From contig NZ_CP065047.1 in assembly GCF_015689175.1 (NCBI RefSeq), positions 3,720,001-3,784,000 of the forward strand: a DNA stretch of 64,000 bases. The letters are read 5' to 3'. This stretch comes from Mycobacterium kubicae (GTDB lineage: Bacteria > Actinomycetota > Actinomycetes > Mycobacteriales > Mycobacteriaceae). The position numbers and the translations under genes were made by a program. Below the pieces are notes generated by a model. It worked only from the letters and a program-made list of their open reading frames with translations. It did no database searches and was not told where the DNA came from. Positions 49,942 to 58,871 of the stretch are shown piece after piece. Positions within the stretch are counted from its first letter, which is position 1, and every line of letters begins with the position of its first letter.

Positions 49942-50196
49942 TCAGCGGGTCTGCCGCAGCAGCGTCATTCGCTGCTGGTATTCAGTGTCGTCGATCTCGC
50001 CGCGCGCGTAGCGCTCGGCGAGCAGGCCCTCCTCGCGGGGAGCGCCCGGGCCCGGTGAGCCGCTGCCACCGCGCAACGAAAGTAGATGCCGCACGGCCAG
50101 CACGACAGCGGCGATTACAAGTGCCCACAGCAGAAACGTTTCGGCCATCCACACCCAATGAGCCCAGCCACCAGCACCGCAATGTCCCATCATCAT
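49942..50196 (-). CDS. small SHOCT-domain membrane protein, copy 1
   Basis: 84 residues: start MMMGHCGAGGWAHWVW (His, Met and Cys near the N-terminus), one helix (LLWALVIAAVVLAVRHLL), and a C-terminal SHOCT motif LLAERYARGEIDDTEYQQRM. SHOCT is a short oligomerisation motif common in small membrane proteins near metal-efflux genes. The neighbours suggest a role in copper tolerance. Confidence 0.85.
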   Translation of the reverse strand: MMMGHCGAGGWAHWVWMAETFLLWALVIAAVVLAVRHLLSLRGGSGSPGPGAPREEGLLAERYARGEIDDTEYQQRMTLLRQTR

Positions 50197-50261
50197 TCTG
50201 ATTCCTTTCCCACTTTTTCTCGGCCGTTCTTTCAGACCGTCCGCGAAGTACTAAGCGATCG

Positions 50262-50561
50262 CTAGGGCGTGCGGGTGGGCATGGGCATACTCGGCATCGG
50301 TGACATGCTCGGGGGCATTGGCGACATCGACGGTTTGTTCATCGGCATTTTCGGGTCGTCCATCATCTTCTTCATGTCGGCTTCCATGGACTTACAGCAG
50401 TCCTGCTGCGCGGCGTGACCCGAGTTTGGGTGCACGAAGAGCAGATACACGCCGGCGGCGATGACGAAAATGCCGACCGCGATGCCGGTAACGGCCAGTG
50501 CTGGGTACAGCCAGCGAGTCGACATCTGACGCGGTGCGGCGGCGGGCGCGGTTTCTGTCAT
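50262..50561 (-). CDS. small Met/Cys-rich membrane-anchored protein, copy 2
   Basis: 99 residues, paralog of 48433-48744: helix LAVTGIAVGIFVIAAGVYLL, then HPNSGHAAQQDCCKSM and a Met/Pro tail (SMSPMPPSMSPMPSMPMP). One CC pair instead of two, but additional His and MKKMMDDPKMPM. A TACTTAGTA operator lies 40 bp upstream. Likely a Cu(I)-binding protein outside the membrane. Confidence 0.85.
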   Translation of the reverse strand: MTETAPAAAPRQMSTRWLYPALAVTGIAVGIFVIAAGVYLLFVHPNSGHAAQQDCCKSMEADMKKMMDDPKMPMNKPSMSPMPPSMSPMPSMPMPTRTP

Positions 50562-50584
50562 TAATCTCTCCTGTAGCGATGATC

Positions 50585-50620
50585 GCTTATCTACGGACGT
50601 ACTTAGTAGACCAGTAGGTC
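50585..50620 (-). promoter_or_regulatory. putative BlaI-type operator upstream of Met-rich gene 2
   Basis: TACTTAGTA at 50600-50608, with TATCTACGGACG before it and GACCAGTAGGTC after. The block TATCTACG-ACG-ACT-AGTA aligns over about 30 bp with the site before blaI copy 2. Confidence 0.65.
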
Positions 50621-50794
50621 AGCAACAGCGCAAGTCGAAACGCCGCTACCGGCGGGCGAACCTGAAGCGAACGGTGCTGCCGGCGCGGTCCGGCGCTCAT
50701 CACCGCGGCTTCCACCGTGTTCGCCGCGTCCGAGCCGAAATCCGTTGGCGTGTTCGCCCATTGGTGCCTGGTCGTGGGTAAAGCCGCCGACGAT

Positions 50795-51046
50795 TTACCG
50801 GTGCTGGTTTAGCAGGGTCAGCTTCTTCTGATATTCGTGGTGGTCGATCTCGCCGCGCGAATAGCGTCCCGCGAGCAGCGTTTCTGCGCGGCTCGACCCG
50901 TCAGTTCCGGCCGACGCCGTACCGGATAATGAAACCAGGTAGCGAATGGTCAAGACGACGGCAGTAGTTAGCAGTGCCCCGAACAACACCATCGCCACGG
51001 GCATCAGGAACGAGCTGTCCCAAATGTCGTGGCCGCTGTGCATCAT
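50795..51046 (-). CDS. small SHOCT-domain membrane protein, copy 2
   Basis: 83 residues: MMHSGHDIWDSSF start, helix MVLFGALLTTAVVLTIRYL, C-terminal SHOCT motif LLAGRYSRGEIDHHEYQKKL. It is the second member of the pair; the two share the helix-linker-SHOCT plan and size. About 140 bp after the BlaR1-like gene. The ATG overlaps the end of a short frame whose coding status is unclear. Confidence 0.85.
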   Translation of the reverse strand: MMHSGHDIWDSSFLMPVAMVLFGALLTTAVVLTIRYLVSLSGTASAGTDGSSRAETLLAGRYSRGEIDHHEYQKKLTLLNQHR

Positions 51047-51185
51047 CGGGACACCGCATTGATCTGTTCGACCAAGTAGCCGTGTATGTGGTTGACATCA
51101 ATCACGACGAAGTCACCAAGCGTAGAGAGGCATTGTGAAGCCCTGAGGTGTTGTTGCGCAACGGTTTCGAGCGGGTCAGCATTCG

Positions 51186-52139
51186 TTACGGCCCGCACAG
51201 CAGGGCGCCCGAGGTCGCCAGTATCACGGTCACGACGGGCCCGGCCGCCAAGACTGCTATCACGCTGCTCAGTGCTGCCCGGGCCCGGCCGATTGCGGGG
51301 TCTGCTGATAGCACTGCGAGTCGCTCGGCGCGCGCCAGCACGGCGACATCGGCAGCAGCCAGGGCTCCGGCTGGGGCTGCGCGGCACAGCGTGATCAGTC
51401 CAGACAGCAGTGGCGCGCTGCCGTATCGGCGGGCTGAGGCGTCATCGGCGCACATCTCCAATAGCCGCGCCACGTGAGCGGCGCCCTCCCGCATCAGGGT
51501 CAGCTTGGGAAAGACTGCGGCCAGCCCGCGCAGCGTGGTGACCACCAGCGAGTGATGCCCAGCGAGGTGAGCGCGCTCGTGAGCAACCACCGCGGTCAGC
51601 TCGTGCTCGTCGAGTGCGGCAACTGCAGCGCTGGTCACCACAATCGCCGAGGGCCGGCCCGAGACGCAGTAGGCGGCGGGTTCCGGGGCTTCCACGATCA
51701 CCACGTCCGGGTCGCCGGTGCGGCGACCGACGAGACGCACTGCCTCGGCGTGCTCCAGGGACCGAGTACGCAATCCCGAGATGGTCCTGGCCAACCGCCC
51801 GCCGGCGAGGATGGCCACCAACGCGGCCACCGCCGCGATCGCGCCGAGTGTGACCTGCGGCGACACCCCTACGAAATCACTAAGCACAGTCATCACGCCA
51901 CGCAGCTGGACCAAACACGACGCCGCAACGCTGCGCGGGTAGTCCCAGCGACGTGCCATCTCGACGACAACGGTCCCTGCGACGGCTACCCAGACAAGAA
52001 CCACTGTGCCGATCGCGGTCAGCCACGCCGCAACCCCGAAACGGGGGGCATGGCCGCGCCGGGTCAACGCACGTAACAGCGGCGGTCCTGCGACAAGCAC
52101 CGCCACGCTGTATAACAACAGACAAATGGCGATGCTCAC
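51186..52139 (-). CDS. blaR: BlaR1-type M56 membrane metallopeptidase
   Basis: A 317-residue protein from GTG 52139, overlapping the blaI stop by 4 bases. Three to four membrane helices, then a zinc peptidase site HERAH in AVVAHERAHLAGHH and a downstream Glu in LLEMCADDAS. A final helix (VIAVLAAGPVVTVILATSGAL) lies at the C-terminus. No penicillin-binding sensor domain, as in M. tuberculosis BlaR (Rv1845c). It should cleave BlaI when a signal is sensed. Here the targets are copper-type genes, so its signal may not be a beta-lactam. Confidence 0.92.
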   Translation of the reverse strand: MSIAICLLLYSVAVLVAGPPLLRALTRRGHAPRFGVAAWLTAIGTVVLVWVAVAGTVVVEMARRWDYPRSVAASCLVQLRGVMTVLSDFVGVSPQVTLGAIAAVAALVAILAGGRLARTISGLRTRSLEHAEAVRLVGRRTGDPDVVIVEAPEPAAYCVSGRPSAIVVTSAAVAALDEHELTAVVAHERAHLAGHHSLVVTTLRGLAAVFPKLTLMREGAAHVARLLEMCADDASARRYGSAPLLSGLITLCRAAPAGALAAADVAVLARAERLAVLSADPAIGRARAALSSVIAVLAAGPVVTVILATSGALLCGP

Positions 52140-52519
52140 CGCTGGTCCGTCCGTTTCGCCAGCCCGCGCAGCGCGGCGCGCAGTCGCAACGATTCCGCTG
52201 GACCGATCTGCTCGACGAAATGGTGCAGCACAAGATCGGGCCGGCCGCCGCCGTCAAGTGCCTCGCGCATCAGTCGCGCGCTGTGCTGCTCACGCGACAA
52301 GGTCGGCCAATACCGGTACGCCTTGCCGTCACGTTCTCTGGCCAACCAACCCTTAGTATGCAAGTTGTCCATCGTGGACATCACCGTGGTGTAGGCGATA
52401 GTGCGCTCAGCGGCCAAGCCGTCAAACACCTCCCGCACCGTTATCGCGGTGGCGGGGTCGCAGCTCCAAATGCGGTCCATGACAACCGCTTCAAGCTCCC
52501 CGAATCCTCGAATCCGCAC
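52136..52519 (-). CDS. blaI: BlaI/MecI/CopY-family repressor, copy 2
   Basis: 127 residues from GTG 52519 (GGGAGG 7 bases upstream; an in-frame GTG at 52543 is possible). VRIRGFGELEAVVMDRIW, TVREVFDGLAAERTIAYTTV (recognition helix) and GKAYRYWPTLSREQHS as in copy 1. First gene of the leftward unit blaI-blaR-SHOCT. It probably binds the TACTWAGTA-type sites in this window and represses the Met-rich and CsoR-HMA genes. Confidence 0.92.
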   Translation of the reverse strand: MRIRGFGELEAVVMDRIWSCDPATAITVREVFDGLAAERTIAYTTVMSTMDNLHTKGWLARERDGKAYRYWPTLSREQHSARLMREALDGGGRPDLVLHHFVEQIGPAESLRLRAALRGLAKRTDQR

Positions 52520-52571
52520 TCCAGGCCTCCCGCCAGCCGGCACCGCCCAACTTGAGAAAGGCAGAACCCGA

Positions 52572-52603
52572 CTAGATCATACTTAGTCCGTACGTAGATA
52601 GTA
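52572..52603 (-). promoter_or_regulatory. putative BlaI-type operator upstream of blaI copy 2
   Basis: Reading leftward, TACTATCTACGTA (52603-52591) is identical to the site before blaI copy 1, followed by CGGACTAAGTATGATC. Position 55-85 bp upstream of the start fits self-repression. Confidence 0.65.
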
Positions 52604-53218
52604 ATGCACAACAACCGACTCACCGCATCGCCCGAGTTCTCGGCACCGACGCCGCCGAAACCGCGCTGGCCGCCGACCTGGCGTCACGGCAGTGAGAAAG
52701 CATCAAGATGCGCTGCATCGGCCACCGCCTCCACGCCGACGCCGAACTCGACATCGATCCCGGTTGCTCCCCAGGAGAAAGTCGGAGCGGTGCGTGAGCT
52801 CGAAGCACGCAGTGCAAAGGTGATGCTGGTCGGCGATGGCGTCAACGACGCCCCCGCCATGGCCGCCGCCACCGTCGGCGTCGCGATGGGTCGTGCCGGA
52901 TCCGACCTTGCGCTGGATACTGCCGATGTTGTGATCACCCGAGACGACCTGTCCCCCATTCCGGCGGTCATTGCCTTGTCCCGCCATGCTCGTGGTTTGG
53001 TGATCGCCAACTTGATGATTGCGGCAGCCTTCATCACCCACCTGGTCGCCTGGGATCTCATTGGCCACTTGCCGCTGCCACTCGGTGTCGCTGGCCATGA
53101 GGGCTCCCCCATCATCGTTGGACTCGACGGCTTACGCCTGCTACGAGACGCCGCCTGGCCTTTCGCTCAACCTGTGGAGGCGACCGGCAGGATGGCCCTG
53201 CGCAGGCTGGCCAGCTAA
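52604..53218 (+). pseudogene. chimeric remnant: CDF C-terminus joined to P-type ATPase C-terminus
   Basis: 52610-52760, in broken frames: VLGTDAAETALAADLASRQ, stop, then MRCIGHRLHADAELDIDPG, which is the C-terminal dimer domain of a CDF exporter. From about 52775 one open frame reads [39 protein letters not shown], and LPLPLGVAGHEGSPIIVGL, the end of a CtpD/CtpJ-type (P1B-4, Co/Zn/Fe) ATPase. Neither part has its active N-terminal domains. A fusion by deletion between two metal exporters. Confidence 0.75.
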
Positions 53219-53380
53219 CTTCAAACATTCCAGGAGGAACAAGCCGTATGGCGGTTGCCCGGCGTCGCCTTGCCCGTAGCGCGACAGATCTGAGTCATCC
53301 ACGTTCTTAAGAAATGAGACGAAGGAAATTCTTGGGGGTTGGGCCGGCCCACGCGTTGGGCCGCGACTTGCAGACTGTGT

Positions 53381-53740
53381 TCAACGGCAGCATTGGGGGT
53401 CCAGCACAGCACAAAGCGCTTGCAGGGCTTCAGGGTGTGCCCGGTGGAAGACGTGCATGCCGCGGCGGTCGGAGATGACCAGGCCGGCCTTGCGCAGTTG
53501 GGTCAGGTGGTGGCTGACGGTGCCGTCGCTGAGTTCGAGTACTGCTGCCAATTCGCCGCTGATCTCTTCGCCAGCTGATGAGCTGAGTAGGAACGACATG
53601 ATCTTGACGCGGGCCGGATCGGCTAGGGCTTTGAGTCGCAAGGCAACGGCCAAGGCGTCCTCGTCGCTAATGGGCCCGGCCGCCACGGGCGCGCAGCACA
53701 CCGGAGCGGAGATGTCGATCACGGGCAGCGATTTGGGCAT
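53381..53740 (-). CDS. ArsR-family repressor, CadI-divergent
   Basis: 119 residues: RLKALADPARVKIMSFLLSS, ELAAVLELSDGTVSHHLTQL (recognition helix), and CC motifs at both ends (APVCCAPVAAG, LDPQCCR), which may bind As(III) or Cd(II). Divergent from the cadI/arsI-like gene with two dyads between. A decayed duplicate of its 3' half is at 48868-49035. Confidence 0.9.
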   Translation of the reverse strand: MPKSLPVIDISAPVCCAPVAAGPISDEDALAVALRLKALADPARVKIMSFLLSSSAGEEISGELAAVLELSDGTVSHHLTQLRKAGLVISDRRGMHVFHRAHPEALQALCAVLDPQCCR

Positions 53741-53761
53741 GCGACTAGTCTGCCAGATATC

Positions 53762-53819
53762 TTGACATATATCAAAAAGGGGCGAACACTGGGGCGCGGC
53801 GCCAGTTTGATATATGTCT
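53762..53819. promoter_or_regulatory. pair of ArsR-type operators
   Basis: TTGACATATATCAA (53762-53775) and TTTGATATATGTCT (53806-53819) are two related dyads with about 30 bp between. They lie in the 101-bp space between the divergent arsR and cadI/arsI-like genes. A related dyad is upstream of the second arsR. Confidence 0.7.
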
Positions 53820-53841
53820 CACTAGTCGGAGGTGTCTCGTC

Positions 53842-54306
53842 ATGTCCCGTGTTCAGCTCGCCCTCAACGTCGATGACCTTGAGGCTGCAATCACCTTTTA
53901 TTCCAAGCTCTTTAACGTCGCGCCCGCGAAACGCAAGCCAGGGTACGCCAATTTCGCAGTCGCGGACCCGCCGCTGAAGTTGGTGCTGCTGGAACACCCC
54001 GGCTCCGGCGGCACCCTGAATCATCTTGGCGTGGAAGTCAACTCCAGCGACGCCGTGCATGCCGAGATCGATCGGCTGGCCAATGCCGGAATGTTCACCG
54101 ACGAGGAGATCGGTACGACATGTTGTTTCGCCACCCAGGACAAGGTCTGGGTGGCTGGCCCGGGCGGGGAACGCTGGGAGGTCTATACCGTGCTGGCTGA
54201 CTCCGAAACCTTCGGTGCCAGCCCACAACACGCCGGTACCGATCAAGCTGAGTCGGGTGTGTGCTGTGGCGGTCAAACGACCGCCGGTGCGGCATCGTGC
54301 TGCTAG
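53842..54306 (+). CDS. CadI/ArsI-like glyoxalase-fold protein
   Basis: 154 residues, VOC fold: RVQLALNVDDLEAAITFYSK with ligand His replaced by Gln, LNHLGVEVNSSD His, and GPGGERWEVYTVLAD Glu. The CCF pair (TTCCFATQ) and the terminal SGVCCGG and AASCC cysteines match CadI (Rv2641) and ArsI, which cleaves C-As bonds of organoarsenicals. First gene after the arsR operator; the next arsR-acr3-arsC genes suggest arsenic. Confidence 0.9.
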   Translation: MSRVQLALNVDDLEAAITFYSKLFNVAPAKRKPGYANFAVADPPLKLVLLEHPGSGGTLNHLGVEVNSSDAVHAEIDRLANAGMFTDEEIGTTCCFATQDKVWVAGPGGERWEVYTVLADSETFGASPQHAGTDQAESGVCCGGQTTAGAASCC

Positions 54307-54403
54307 CCACCGGGTCGACTGGGGGTGGGCATCCGATGGGGGTGCCCGCCCGGTGTCGAGTTGGCAAGCCCACAACAGTTGTCCGCTGAGGGTTTGTCTT
54401 TGA

Positions 54404-54425
54404 TTTCGATATCTGTCAATATCGA
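54404..54425. promoter_or_regulatory. ArsR-type operator before second arsR
   Basis: TTCGATATCTGTCAATATCG-AT is a partial dyad (ATCGATATTGACAG on the other strand), just before ATG 54429. It resembles the GATATATGTC sites at 53762-53819. Confidence 0.6.
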
Positions 54426-54428
54426 TCT

Positions 54429-54809
54429 ATGTCGAATCTGGTCCAGGCGCCGGAAGGGGCGTCCTGTGTGGTTGCGCCGCTGATGCGTGAGCCGCTGAAT
54501 TCCCTTGATGCTGCCGATATGGCGGTGAGGTTTAAAGCCCTAGCCGATCCGGTGCGATTGCAGCTGCTGAGTTCGGTGGCCAGTCACGCTGGCGGTGAGG
54601 CGTGCGTCTGCGACATCTCGGTAGGGGTCGAGGTCAGTCAGCCGACGATTTCGCATCATCTCAAGGTGCTGCGGGAAGCGGGTTTACTGACGTGCCAGCG
54701 CCGCGCCTCGTGGATGTATTACGCCGTGGTTCCCGAGGTGCTGAACGTGTTGTCAAGGCTGCTTAGCGTTCATGCCGATGCCGCGCCCACGGTTGGGGCA
54801 CCGGCATGA
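54429..54809 (+). CDS. arsR: ArsR arsenic-responsive repressor
   Basis: 126 residues: RFKALADPVRLQLLSSVASH, then GEACVCDISVGVEVSQPTIS with the CVC site of alpha-3-type As(III) sensors, SHHLKVLREAGLL and YYAVVPEVL. Its stop overlaps the acr3 start by 4 bases (ATGA). It should repress the acr3-arsC unit until arsenite binds. Confidence 0.93.
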   Translation: MSNLVQAPEGASCVVAPLMREPLNSLDAADMAVRFKALADPVRLQLLSSVASHAGGEACVCDISVGVEVSQPTISHHLKVLREAGLLTCQRRASWMYYAVVPEVLNVLSRLLSVHADAAPTVGAPA

Positions 54810-55903
54810 CGGACACAATCACCCCTGACAGTGCGCCGGCGGTGGTGGGCAAACTCTCCGCGTTGGACCGATTTTTGCCGGTATGGATCGGGTTGGCAAT
54901 GGCCGCCGGGTTGCTGCTGGGTCGCTGGATTCCGGGTCTCAACACCGCGTTGGAGAAAGTACAGGTCGACGGGATCTCGTTGCCAATCGCGCTGGGCTTG
55001 CTGATCATGATGTATCCGGTGCTGGCCAAGGTGCGCTACGACCGCCTCGACACTGTCACCGGTGACCGCAAGCTGCTGATCAGCTCTTTGCTGTTGAACT
55101 GGGTTCTGGGTCCGGCGTTGATGTTCGCGCTGGCCTGGCTGCTGTTGGCCGATCTGCCCGAGTATCGCACCGGTTTGATCATCGTCGGACTGGCCCGCTG
55201 CATCGCCATGGTAATCATCTGGAACGACCTGGCCTGCGGAGATCGCGAAGCCGCCGCCGTCCTGGTGGCGTTGAACTCGATCTTCCAGGTGCTCATGTTC
55301 GCGGTGCTCGGCTGGTTCTACCTATCTGTGCTGCCGGGTTGGCTGCGCCTGGCGCAGACCACCATCTCCACCTCGCCGTGGGAGATCGCCAAATCGGTAC
55401 TGATTTTTCTGGGCATCCCGCTGCTGGCCGGGTATCTGTCCCGGCGGTTCGGAGAAACGACCAAGGGCCGCGACTGGTATGAATCACGGTTCCTACCCAG
55501 GGTGGGACCATGGGCCCTGTACGGGCTGCTGTTCACCATCGTCATTCTGTTTGCGCTGCAAGGAAATCAGATCATTAACCGACCCCTAGATGTGGCGCGT
55601 ATTGCACTGCCGCTGCTGGCCTATTTCGCGATCATGTGGGGCGGCGGCTACCTGCTGGGTGCGGGCCTGCGGCTGGGCTACGAGCGCACCACCACCTTGG
55701 CGTTCACCGCCGCGGGCAACAACTTTGAACTGGCCATCGCGGTAGCCATCGCCACCTATGGCGCCACCTCGGGCCAAGCACTGGCCGGAGTCGTCGGCCC
55801 GCTGATCGAAGTGCCTGTTCTGGTGGCATTGGTCTATGTGTCGCTATTCCTGGCCCGCCACTACCACCACCGGACAACAGCCGTTACCGGCACTGGGCGA
55901 TGA
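54806..55903 (+). CDS. acr3: arsenite efflux transporter Acr3
   Basis: 365 residues, ten membrane helices. Family motifs: GLLIMMYPVLAKVRYD, LVGLARC-type GLARCIAMVIIWNDLACGD with the essential Cys, and FTAAGNNFELAIAVAIATYG. It exports As(III) by proton exchange. Translationally coupled to arsR and followed by arsC, a standard order. Confidence 0.96.
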   Translation: MTDTITPDSAPAVVGKLSALDRFLPVWIGLAMAAGLLLGRWIPGLNTALEKVQVDGISLPIALGLLIMMYPVLAKVRYDRLDTVTGDRKLLISSLLLNWVLGPALMFALAWLLLADLPEYRTGLIIVGLARCIAMVIIWNDLACGDREAAAVLVALNSIFQVLMFAVLGWFYLSVLPGWLRLAQTTISTSPWEIAKSVLIFLGIPLLAGYLSRRFGETTKGRDWYESRFLPRVGPWALYGLLFTIVILFALQGNQIINRPLDVARIALPLLAYFAIMWGGGYLLGAGLRLGYERTTTLAFTAAGNNFELAIAVAIATYGATSGQALAGVVGPLIEVPVLVALVYVSLFLARHYHHRTTAVTGTGR

Positions 55904-55922
55904 CCACCGAAGACGACCGACG

Positions 55923-56372
55923 ATGAGCGAGAACACCGCACCTACCGTGCTGTTCGTCTGTGTCAGCAATTCCGGCAAATCTGTGATGGCCCAGGGCCTG
56001 ATGCGCCAGTGCGCCGAAAACCGCATCCACGCCATCTCAGCGGGCACCCACGCCAAAACCGCCGTCAACGCTCTTTCGGCTCAAGTCCTCGCCGAACTGG
56101 GCGTCGATATCAGCGGCCACCGCCCCGTCCAGCTGACCGACACGTTGATCCACCGTGCCGACTTGATCGTTGTTGTCGGAACCCAGGCCCAACTCGATGA
56201 GCCCACCGACGGCACACCAATTGAAGTGTGGGACACCGATGAACCCTCCCTGCGTGGTGTGGACGGGATCGAGCGGATGCGGTTGATCCGCGACGACATC
56301 GCCGCTCGTGTCCACGATCTCGCCAGCCGCTTCGACGGCCAGGCAGAGCGCCAGCGCGATCAAATCCGATAG
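55923..56372 (+). CDS. arsC: arsenate reductase, LMW phosphatase type
   Basis: 149 residues from ATG 55923. VLFVCVSNSGKSVMAQGLM is the P-loop (C-x5-S in altered form CVSNSGKS). DTLIHRADLIVVVG and EVWDTDEPS carry the acid. The usual pair of C-terminal cysteines used by thioredoxin-coupled ArsC is absent, so reduction through mycothiol and mycoredoxin as in actinobacterial ArsC1/2 is likely. It converts As(V) to As(III) for Acr3. Confidence 0.92.
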   Translation: MSENTAPTVLFVCVSNSGKSVMAQGLMRQCAENRIHAISAGTHAKTAVNALSAQVLAELGVDISGHRPVQLTDTLIHRADLIVVVGTQAQLDEPTDGTPIEVWDTDEPSLRGVDGIERMRLIRDDIAARVHDLASRFDGQAERQRDQIR

Positions 56373-56539
56373 ACCAACCGTCTCCGCAGTAGATAGCTCG
56401 CCGAGCTTTCGCTGTAGAGCTGCCGATTCGGCTAGAGTCACGCACGCTGCACAACCTTGAGCCGTTGCAAGCGGAGCATGAAACTTGACCGCGATGGACG
56501 CTGGCGAAACGCTCGAGTCGTTGTCGCCAACGCCTTTCG

Positions 56540-58819
56540 TCACCGGCTACGCCTGAACCGCCGCAGGCGCAGGCTGTTGCTAACGACGAACACTGAGCTC
56601 AACGCCATTGCGGCGCCTGCGATTAAAGGATTCAGCAGCCCCGCGGCCGCCAGTGGTAGTGCCGCAACGTTATAGGCGAACGCCCAGAACAAGTTGCCTT
56701 TGATGGTGCGTAACGTGGCGCGAGCCAGGCGGATTGCCTCCGGAGCTGCGCGTAGATCGCCGCGCACCAGAGTTAGATCTGAGGCCTGGATGGCGGCGTC
56801 GGTGCCGGTACCCATCGCCAACCCAAGATCGGCTTGGGCCAAAGCGGCTGCGTCGTTGACGCCGTCGCCTACCATCGCCACGACCCGCCCCTCGCCCTGA
56901 AGCTTCTTGACGACGCCAACTTTGTCGGCGGGTAGCACGTCGGCCACGACCTCATCGATACCGATCGCGGTTGCGACCGTGTGGGCTGCGCGGTAATTGT
57001 CGCCAGTCAGCAGTACCGGGTGAAGGCCGAGCTGCCGAAGTTCGCCGACAGCCGCCGCTGAAGTGTCTTTTACGGTGTCGGAGACGACGATCACCGCACG
57101 AATTTGCCCGTCCCAAGCAATCCACACCGGGGTGCGGCCCTGCGACTCGGCTTGGTCGGCGGCGTGCAGTAGTGAGTCGGGGGCCTTGATCGCCCACTCC
57201 TCGCTTAGCCAGCTGTACCGGCCGACGAACACGGCGTGACCGTCTACAACACCGGAAACGCCTCGGCCACTATGGTTTTCGAAGCGTTCCACCCCGGCCG
57301 GCGGGCTCGCTGCCGCCGCGTAAGCGGCGATTGCCTGCCCGATCGGGTGCTCGGAGGCATGCTCGAGAGCACCCGCCAGTCGCAACGCCTCGGCGTCGGA
57401 CTCACCGTCGGCCACGAACACCGAGGCGACGGCCATTCGTCCAGTGGTGACCGTGCCGGTTTTGTCCAAGATGATCGTGTCGATACGACGGGTTGATTCA
57501 AGAATCTGCGGGCCTTCAATCAAGATGCCGAGTTCGGCGCCCCGCCCGGTACCCACAAGCAAAGCCGTCGGCGTCGCCAGCCCGAGTGCACATGGGCAGG
57601 CGATGATCAGCACGGCGACTGCCGCGGTAAAAGCCGCGGTCACTGATGCCCCCGCCACAAGCCAAGCCGCTAAAGTCAACAGTGCGAGCCCGAAAACGAT
57701 CGGCACGAAAACCGCCGAGACACGATCGGCAAGACGTTGCACCTGCGCCTTACCGTTCTGCGCCTCGGTGACGAGACGACTAATCTGCGCCAGTTGAGTG
57801 TCGGATCCCACTCGGGTGGCGCGGACAACGATCCGCCCGCCGGCATTGACGGTGGCACCAACAACGCTGTCGCCGGGTCCGACCTCGACAGGTACGGGTT
57901 CGCCGGTAAGCATCGACGCATCCACGGCGGAGGTGCCCGAGACGACGACTCCGTCGGTGGCGATCTTCTCACCGGGCCGCACGACGAATTGGTCCCCCAC
58001 CGCGAGTTGGCTGATGGGTACCCGCGTTTCGACCGAATCGTCGCCGAGTACGGCCACGTCTTTGGCACCTAGGTCGAGCAGTGCTCGCAAAGCTGCCCCG
58101 GACTGTCGCTTCGCGCGGGCTTCGAAGTAACGGCCGGCCAGAATGAAAGCGGTTACGGCCGAAGCGACTTCGAGATAGATGTGTTCGGCGCCCCCGGCGG
58201 TGGCGGGCAGCAGGCTGAACGTCATACGCATGCCGGGCATCCCAGCCTGTCCAAAGAACAGCGCCCACAGAGACCACAGGTAGGCTGCGCTCACTCCGAC
58301 CGAGATCAGCGTGTCCATCGTGGCAGCACCGTGCCGGAGATTCGTCCAGGCGGCGTGGTGAAACGGCCACGCGCCCCACACCACCACAGGCGAAGCCAGG
58401 GTCAGCGTTAGCCACTGCCAGTTGTCGAATTGCAGCACCGGGATCATTGATAACAGCATCACCGGCACGGTGAGCACGCTCGACACCACCAGACGTTGAC
58501 GCCAGCCCGTAGTAACCTCGGTAGCCTCGTCCGGTCCCAACGGGGCAGCGTTCTCGGGGCTGGCCGCCGCAGGTGGTGGGGGAAGCGCGGCGGTATAGCC
58601 GGTCGCCTGCACAGTCGCCACCAAGTCTGCCGGCGCCACATCATCATTGAAGGTCACATGCGCTTTTTCGGTGGCGTAGTTGACCGTGGCGCTGACCCCG
58701 TCGAGCTTGTTGAGCTTCTTCTCGATCCGCGCGGCGCACGAAGCGCAGGTCATGCCGCCGATCGACAATTCGACGCTGCGGGCGTGACTGCGCCCGGTCA
58801 CGCGATCGGTAGTCGTCAT
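56540..58819 (-). CDS. copper-exporting P1B-ATPase (CtpV/CopA-like)
   Basis: 759 residues. HMA domain with MTCASC (23-28). Eight membrane helices. TGEP actuator motif, CPC at about 409 in [23 protein letters not shown] at about 453, SEHPIG nucleotide site, [10 protein letters not shown], and NxxR-type [17 protein letters not shown] at the end, the P1B-1 Cu(I) signature. It pumps Cu(I) out of the cytoplasm. Third gene of the csoR-copZ-ATPase unit, the order of copper operons such as csoR-ctpV. Confidence 0.94.
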   Translation of the reverse strand: MTTTDRVTGRSHARSVELSIGGMTCASCAARIEKKLNKLDGVSATVNYATEKAHVTFNDDVAPADLVATVQATGYTAALPPPPAAASPENAAPLGPDEATEVTTGWRQRLVVSSVLTVPVMLLSMIPVLQFDNWQWLTLTLASPVVVWGAWPFHHAAWTNLRHGAATMDTLISVGVSAAYLWSLWALFFGQAGMPGMRMTFSLLPATAGGAEHIYLEVASAVTAFILAGRYFEARAKRQSGAALRALLDLGAKDVAVLGDDSVETRVPISQLAVGDQFVVRPGEKIATDGVVVSGTSAVDASMLTGEPVPVEVGPGDSVVGATVNAGGRIVVRATRVGSDTQLAQISRLVTEAQNGKAQVQRLADRVSAVFVPIVFGLALLTLAAWLVAGASVTAAFTAAVAVLIIACPCALGLATPTALLVGTGRGAELGILIEGPQILESTRRIDTIILDKTGTVTTGRMAVASVFVADGESDAEALRLAGALEHASEHPIGQAIAAYAAAASPPAGVERFENHSGRGVSGVVDGHAVFVGRYSWLSEEWAIKAPDSLLHAADQAESQGRTPVWIAWDGQIRAVIVVSDTVKDTSAAAVGELRQLGLHPVLLTGDNYRAAHTVATAIGIDEVVADVLPADKVGVVKKLQGEGRVVAMVGDGVNDAAALAQADLGLAMGTGTDAAIQASDLTLVRGDLRAAPEAIRLARATLRTIKGNLFWAFAYNVAALPLAAAGLLNPLIAGAAMALSSVFVVSNSLRLRRFRRSR

Positions 58820-58871
58820 CTTTCTGTCCTTCCCCAGGCGTAGTGCCCCGCAACGTGCTGCGCTCGGTTTG

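Noticed and set aside
51047..51190. Small frame ending NAVSR just before the second SHOCT gene
   Set aside because: No clear start or ribosome site and no known similarity; the overlap with the next ATG may be chance.
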